DNA from: Caldifarciminota bacterium
GTDB taxonomy: Bacteria; WOR-3; Hydrothermia; WGAB01
Reading direction: 5' to 3'
Assembly: GCA_015489295.1 (NCBI GenBank)
Contig: WGAB01000277.1
Coordinates: 1 to 8,353, forward strand
Length of the DNA: 8,353 nucleotides
Below are positions 6,567 through 8,353 of this stretch, piece by piece. Below the pieces are notes generated by a model. It was given only the letters and a program-made list of their open reading frames with translations, searched no databases and was not told where the DNA came from. Numbering within the stretch: the stretch's first letter is position 1; each line of letters opens with the position of its first letter. The position numbers were made by a program, and so were the translations under genes.

Positions 6567-6818
6567 TTAGAAGGAAAACACGGAGCGCACCACCAGCACG
6601 CCGATGAAGCCCACCAGGAACACCAGCAGATACACCAGGATCCACTGGAACCGGTCTTCCAGCAGGAACTCCAGGCCCAGGAAGATGAGCAGTACCGGCC
6701 AGAACCGGACGACGGTGCGCCAGGCGTTCCCCTGGAGCAGGCCCAGGTTATCCAGGAGCAGCAGCAGGCCGCTCAGGATCAGGAAAAGGGCCAGGGTATA
6801 CCGTCCGGTCCGCATCAT
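6567..6818 (-). CDS. small membrane protein, LiaI/LiaF transmembrane-region-like (DUF5668 type)
   Basis: The 83-residue protein starts MMRTGRYTLALFLILSGLLLLLDNLGLL and continues with WPVLLIFLGLEFLLEDR. This pattern of an N-terminal helix, an LDNLG-type turn, a WPVLLI helix with an LGLEFL end and a last helix (about 60-80) resembles the LiaI/LiaF transmembrane module (DUF5668). Such proteins sit in the cytoplasmic membrane and often belong to envelope-stress modules. The family call is from motif memory, without a search. The ATG at 6818 overlaps the stop of the upstream gene as ATGA, so the genes are translationally coupled; a second ATG directly follows and could also be used. YvlD-like and LiaI-like genes sitting together is a known theme and supports a role in membrane or envelope homeostasis. 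No LiaF C-terminal sensor domain is present. Confidence 0.75.
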   Translation of the reverse strand: MMRTGRYTLALFLILSGLLLLLDNLGLLQGNAWRTVVRFWPVLLIFLGLEFLLEDRFQWILVYLLVFLVGFIGVLVVRSVFSF

Positions 6819-7156
6819 CCCCGTACCAGCCAGTTGATGATGCTGTTGAACACGGCCAGGAGGATGGCGGCCACCACGGCGGTAAGGAACCCGTGGACCT
6901 CAAAGCCCTCGACCACGCGTCCGGTGAGCCAGATGAGGAAGCCGTTGACCACGAAGGTAAACAGGCCCAGGGTGAGAACATTCAGGGGCAGGGTCAGGAG
7001 GATCAGTACCGGTCGAATCAGGGCGTTGAAGATGCCCAGGACCACGGAGGCAAAGAGCAGGGCCCAGAAGCCGGAGACCTCGATGCCCTTCAGCACCATA
7101 CCCACCACCCACAGGGAAAGCATCGACAGGATCCATCGCAAGATCAAGCCCCGCAT
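6815..7156 (-). CDS. YvlD-like membrane protein (phage holin family 4 / PF04020 superfamily)
   Basis: The 113-residue protein is nearly all hydrophobic and gives four predicted helices (about 3-21, 28-45, 50-77 and 88-110). The segment GIFNALIRPVLILLTLPLNV, followed by LTLGLFTFVVNGFLIWL, is the signature of the YvlD/phage-holin-4 superfamily: Asn-x-x-x-Arg-Pro, a TLPL-type turn, a TLGLF motif and a following Asn. Despite the family name these are chromosomal membrane proteins of unclear function, not evidence of a phage. The frame stays open up to 7339, but I chose the ATG at 7156 because AAGGAG lies 7 nt before it and the homologous start is MRGLILRW-like. It is the first gene of the operon with the LiaI-like gene and ispE, driven by a candidate promoter in the 55-bp divergent gap shared with the DUF1573 gene. 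Confidence 0.88.
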   Translation of the reverse strand: MRGLILRWILSMLSLWVVGMVLKGIEVSGFWALLFASVVLGIFNALIRPVLILLTLPLNVLTLGLFTFVVNGFLIWLTGRVVEGFEVHGFLTAVVAAILLAVFNSIINWLVRG

Positions 7157-7163
7157 CGGCACG

Positions 7164-7169
7164 CTCCTT
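7164..7169 (-). promoter_or_regulatory. ribosome binding site AAGGAG fixing the YvlD-like start
   Basis: AAGGAG on the minus strand, 7 nt before the ATG at 7156, is the strongest Shine-Dalgarno sequence in the window. It decides this start against longer in-frame choices reaching into the divergent gene. Confidence 0.75.
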
Positions 7170-7172
7170 GTG

Positions 7173-7202
7173 TTGCCGTTATTGTAAGGGACGGCGTATG
7201 AT
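7173..7202 (+). promoter_or_regulatory. promoter of the DUF1573 operon
   Basis: TTGCCG (7173-7178), an 18-nt spacer and TATGAT (7197-7202) match consensus at 4/6 and 5/6. The ATG at 7212 lies 9 nt after the -10, so transcription would begin at most a few bases before it. The earlier in-frame ATG at 7203 directly abuts the -10 and could not be on the transcript. Confidence 0.55.
7181..7186 (-). promoter_or_regulatory. candidate -10 (TACAAT) for the YvlD-ispE operon
   Basis: TACAAT on the minus strand matches TATAAT at 5/6. It would start transcription near 7174 and leave a leader of about 18 nt containing the AAGGAG site. It sits between the -35 and -10 of the divergent promoter, so the two face-to-face promoters would compete. 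No good -35 is seen. Confidence 0.4.
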
Positions 7203-7211
7203 ATGAAGGCT

Positions 7212-7910
7212 ATGGCGCGCCATTTCCCTGGATTCCTTCGGTGGATCACCGGCGTTTTGGTGGGGGGACTCCTTTGGGCAGCGCCCCACCTGGAGGTTTC
7301 CTCCCGCGAGCACAACTTCGGCCTGATCGACGAGGGCAAGATTTACACCCACGATTTCCTCCTTAAAAACACGGGCACCGACACCCTGAAGATCCTCTCG
7401 GTGCGCACCTCCTGCGGATGCACGGCCACCCTGTTGAAGAGCACCACCATTGCCCCGGGCGACAGCGAGGTGCTGCACGTGTCCTTCAATTCCACGGGTT
7501 ACGGGGGTCGAAGCTTTGTTAAAGTGGTGAGCATTCGCAGCAACGACCCCGAGCAGCCGGAGGTGCGGGTGCTCCTGCGGGGAGAGGTCAAGGCCTTGCC
7601 CAAGCCCCGGGGCTACGTGTATCCCTCGCTGTTGAACCTGGGGCAGGTGAAGCCGGGCACCGTGGTGCTGGACACCGTGCTCTTGATCAGCGACGGCCAG
7701 CTGCCCCTGGTGCTGGAATCCATCAACGGCTTCAAGGGCGTGGAGGTGCTGGGCTGGAGCCCCGACACGCTGGCTCCGGGCGACACGGGCCGCATCTTTT
7801 TGAAGATCACGGTGGACGAGAGCCGGCCCTACAGCGGGGTTCTGATGCTGAAGACCAACGACGGACGGCTGCCCCACAAGTTTGTGCGGGTGATTGCGAA
7901 CCAGGAGTGA
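7212..7910 (+). CDS. exported DUF1573 domain protein
   Basis: With the ATG at 7212 the protein has 232 residues. A basic start and a hydrophobic stretch (about 8-24, ending LLWAA) look like a signal peptide. Residues 30-125 fit DUF1573: HNFGLIDEGKIYTHDFLLKNTG, the TSCGCT motif (Cys68, Cys70), a TIAPG turn, FNSTGYGGR, then RSNDPEQPEV. Residues about 135-230 form a second Ig-like unit of similar type (LNLGQVKPG, DTLAPGDTGRI), without a CGC motif. These are extracytoplasmic beta-sandwich proteins of unknown role. The start at 7212 was preferred over 7203 because of the promoter position. The next gene begins 3 nt after the stop. Function cannot be stated beyond being a probable envelope or periplasmic protein. 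Confidence 0.88.
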   Translation: MARHFPGFLRWITGVLVGGLLWAAPHLEVSSREHNFGLIDEGKIYTHDFLLKNTGTDTLKILSVRTSCGCTATLLKSTTIAPGDSEVLHVSFNSTGYGGRSFVKVVSIRSNDPEQPEVRVLLRGEVKALPKPRGYVYPSLLNLGQVKPGTVVLDTVLLISDGQLPLVLESINGFKGVEVLGWSPDTLAPGDTGRIFLKITVDESRPYSGVLMLKTNDGRLPHKFVRVIANQE

Positions 7911-7913
7911 GCC

Positions 7914-8123
7914 ATGAAGGGCAAAACGGGATTCTGGCTGTTGTTCCTGACAGGAGGCCTGGTGGGCGCGGCCCTCACGCTGCTGCTGACCCCCTGGCGG
8001 GGGCCGGAGCTCCGGGAGCGGCTGGCCTCGCCCAGCCCGGAAAAGCGGCTCAAAGACCTGGAAAAACGGCTTCGCCGGCTGGAAGAGCAGCATTTTGACA
8101 CCGGCGAGCCCGAGATCCCCTGA
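7914..8123 (+). CDS. YtxH-like small membrane protein
   Basis: The 69-residue protein has one N-terminal membrane helix (about 6-26) followed by a proline- and charge-rich tail that is probably coiled coil (about 38-59, KRLKDLEKRLRRLEEQ). The GLVGAALTLLLTPWRGPELRERL segment recalls the YtxH-type pattern, a glycine-rich helix followed by LLxPxxGxELR. YtxH proteins are small membrane proteins of unclear function, sometimes linked to stress. AGGAG lies 6 nt before the ATG, inside the end of the DUF1573 gene, so translation is coupled. The family assignment is tentative because the protein is short. Confidence 0.7.
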   Translation: MKGKTGFWLLFLTGGLVGAALTLLLTPWRGPELRERLASPSPEKRLKDLEKRLRRLEEQHFDTGEPEIP

Positions 8124-8136
8124 GGCCTGAGTTTCC

Positions 8137-8353
8137 ATGAAGTTCCTCGCCTCGCCCCGGCATCGCCGGGTGGTGCTGGCCTTTGGCGTTGGTATCCTGG
8201 TGGGGGCGTTCCTGTACCTGTGCCTCTGGACCCGTCCGGCCACCCGGGCCGTGAACGGTCCGGCCTACTATCCCGTGGCCCGTGACCTCCTCAAGGGCGC
8301 CCGGTCCAGCATCCGCCTCCTCGTGTTTGAACTCTTTGAGGCCCGTCCGGGCG
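8137..8353 (+). CDS. membrane-anchored phospholipase D-like protein, N-terminal part (cut by window end)
   Basis: The frame from the ATG at 8137 stays open for 72 codons to the window edge. It begins with a basic start (MKFLASPRHRR) and one hydrophobic helix (about 12-31). The next region reads NGPAYYPVARDLLKGARSSIRLLVFELFE. It resembles the first strand-helix-strand of PLD-superfamily domains (cardiolipin synthase or PLDc_2 types), where an Asn-x-x-x-Tyr segment leads to an Ala-x-x-Ser-Ile helix and a hydrophobic strand. The catalytic HxKxxxxD motifs would lie beyond the window, so lipase, transferase or nuclease function cannot be judged. It follows the YtxH-like gene by 13 bp, so it is probably in the same operon. 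No strong ribosome binding site is seen. Confidence 0.65.
   Translation, partial: MKFLASPRHRRVVLAFGVGILVGAFLYLCLWTRPATRAVNGPAYYPVARDLLKGARSSIRLLVFELFEARPG

Noticed and set aside
6815..7156. Phage holin / prophage remnant
   Set aside because: The holin-4 family name is historical; this YvlD-like gene sits in a housekeeping operon with no phage genes nearby.

Overview
The window is GC-rich bacterial DNA. It opens with the end of a CRISPR array and continues with a compact block of housekeeping and envelope genes. The organism cannot be named from the sequence. The high GC, very tight gene packing, Glu/Arg/Leu-rich proteins, apparently leaderless promoters and a CRISPR repeat ending in ATTGCGAC (the crRNA handle known from Thermus thermophilus) suggest a thermophile. 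The DUF1573 lipoprotein/periplasmic type and the mutS-mreB-mreC order do not look like Thermus itself. A deep-branching thermophilic lineage is a guess.

Bases 1-610 hold no gene. The leader-distal end of a CRISPR array (three repeats, two spacers in view) occupies 1-194. It runs directly into a block of 106-bp tandem units (165 to about 451). Each unit begins with the 3' part of the CRISPR repeat and carries a GC-rich near-palindrome instead of a spacer. A nested stem-loop follows at 516-554. No cas gene is in view.

Bases 611-1407: a small three-helix membrane protein (+ strand), then an unrecognised CxxC protein on the minus strand, divergent from mutS.

Bases 1408-5761 form one plus-strand operon, mutS-mreB-mreC, with stop/start overlaps (TGATG, then ATGA). 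It joins mismatch repair to the rod-shape cytoskeleton. mreD does not follow. Instead mreC collides tail to tail with ispE, and the two coding regions overlap by 84 bp.

Bases 5678-7156 (minus strand): an operon of a YvlD/phage-holin-4 family membrane protein, a LiaI/LiaF-TM-like membrane protein and ispE of the MEP isoprenoid pathway. Bases 7212-8353 (plus strand) form a divergent operon: an exported DUF1573 protein, a YtxH-like small membrane protein and the start of a membrane-anchored phospholipase D-like protein cut by the window edge.

The most unusual part is the repeat-derived 106-bp tandem block at the end of the CRISPR array. The remaining genes are recognisable families or small hypothetical proteins.
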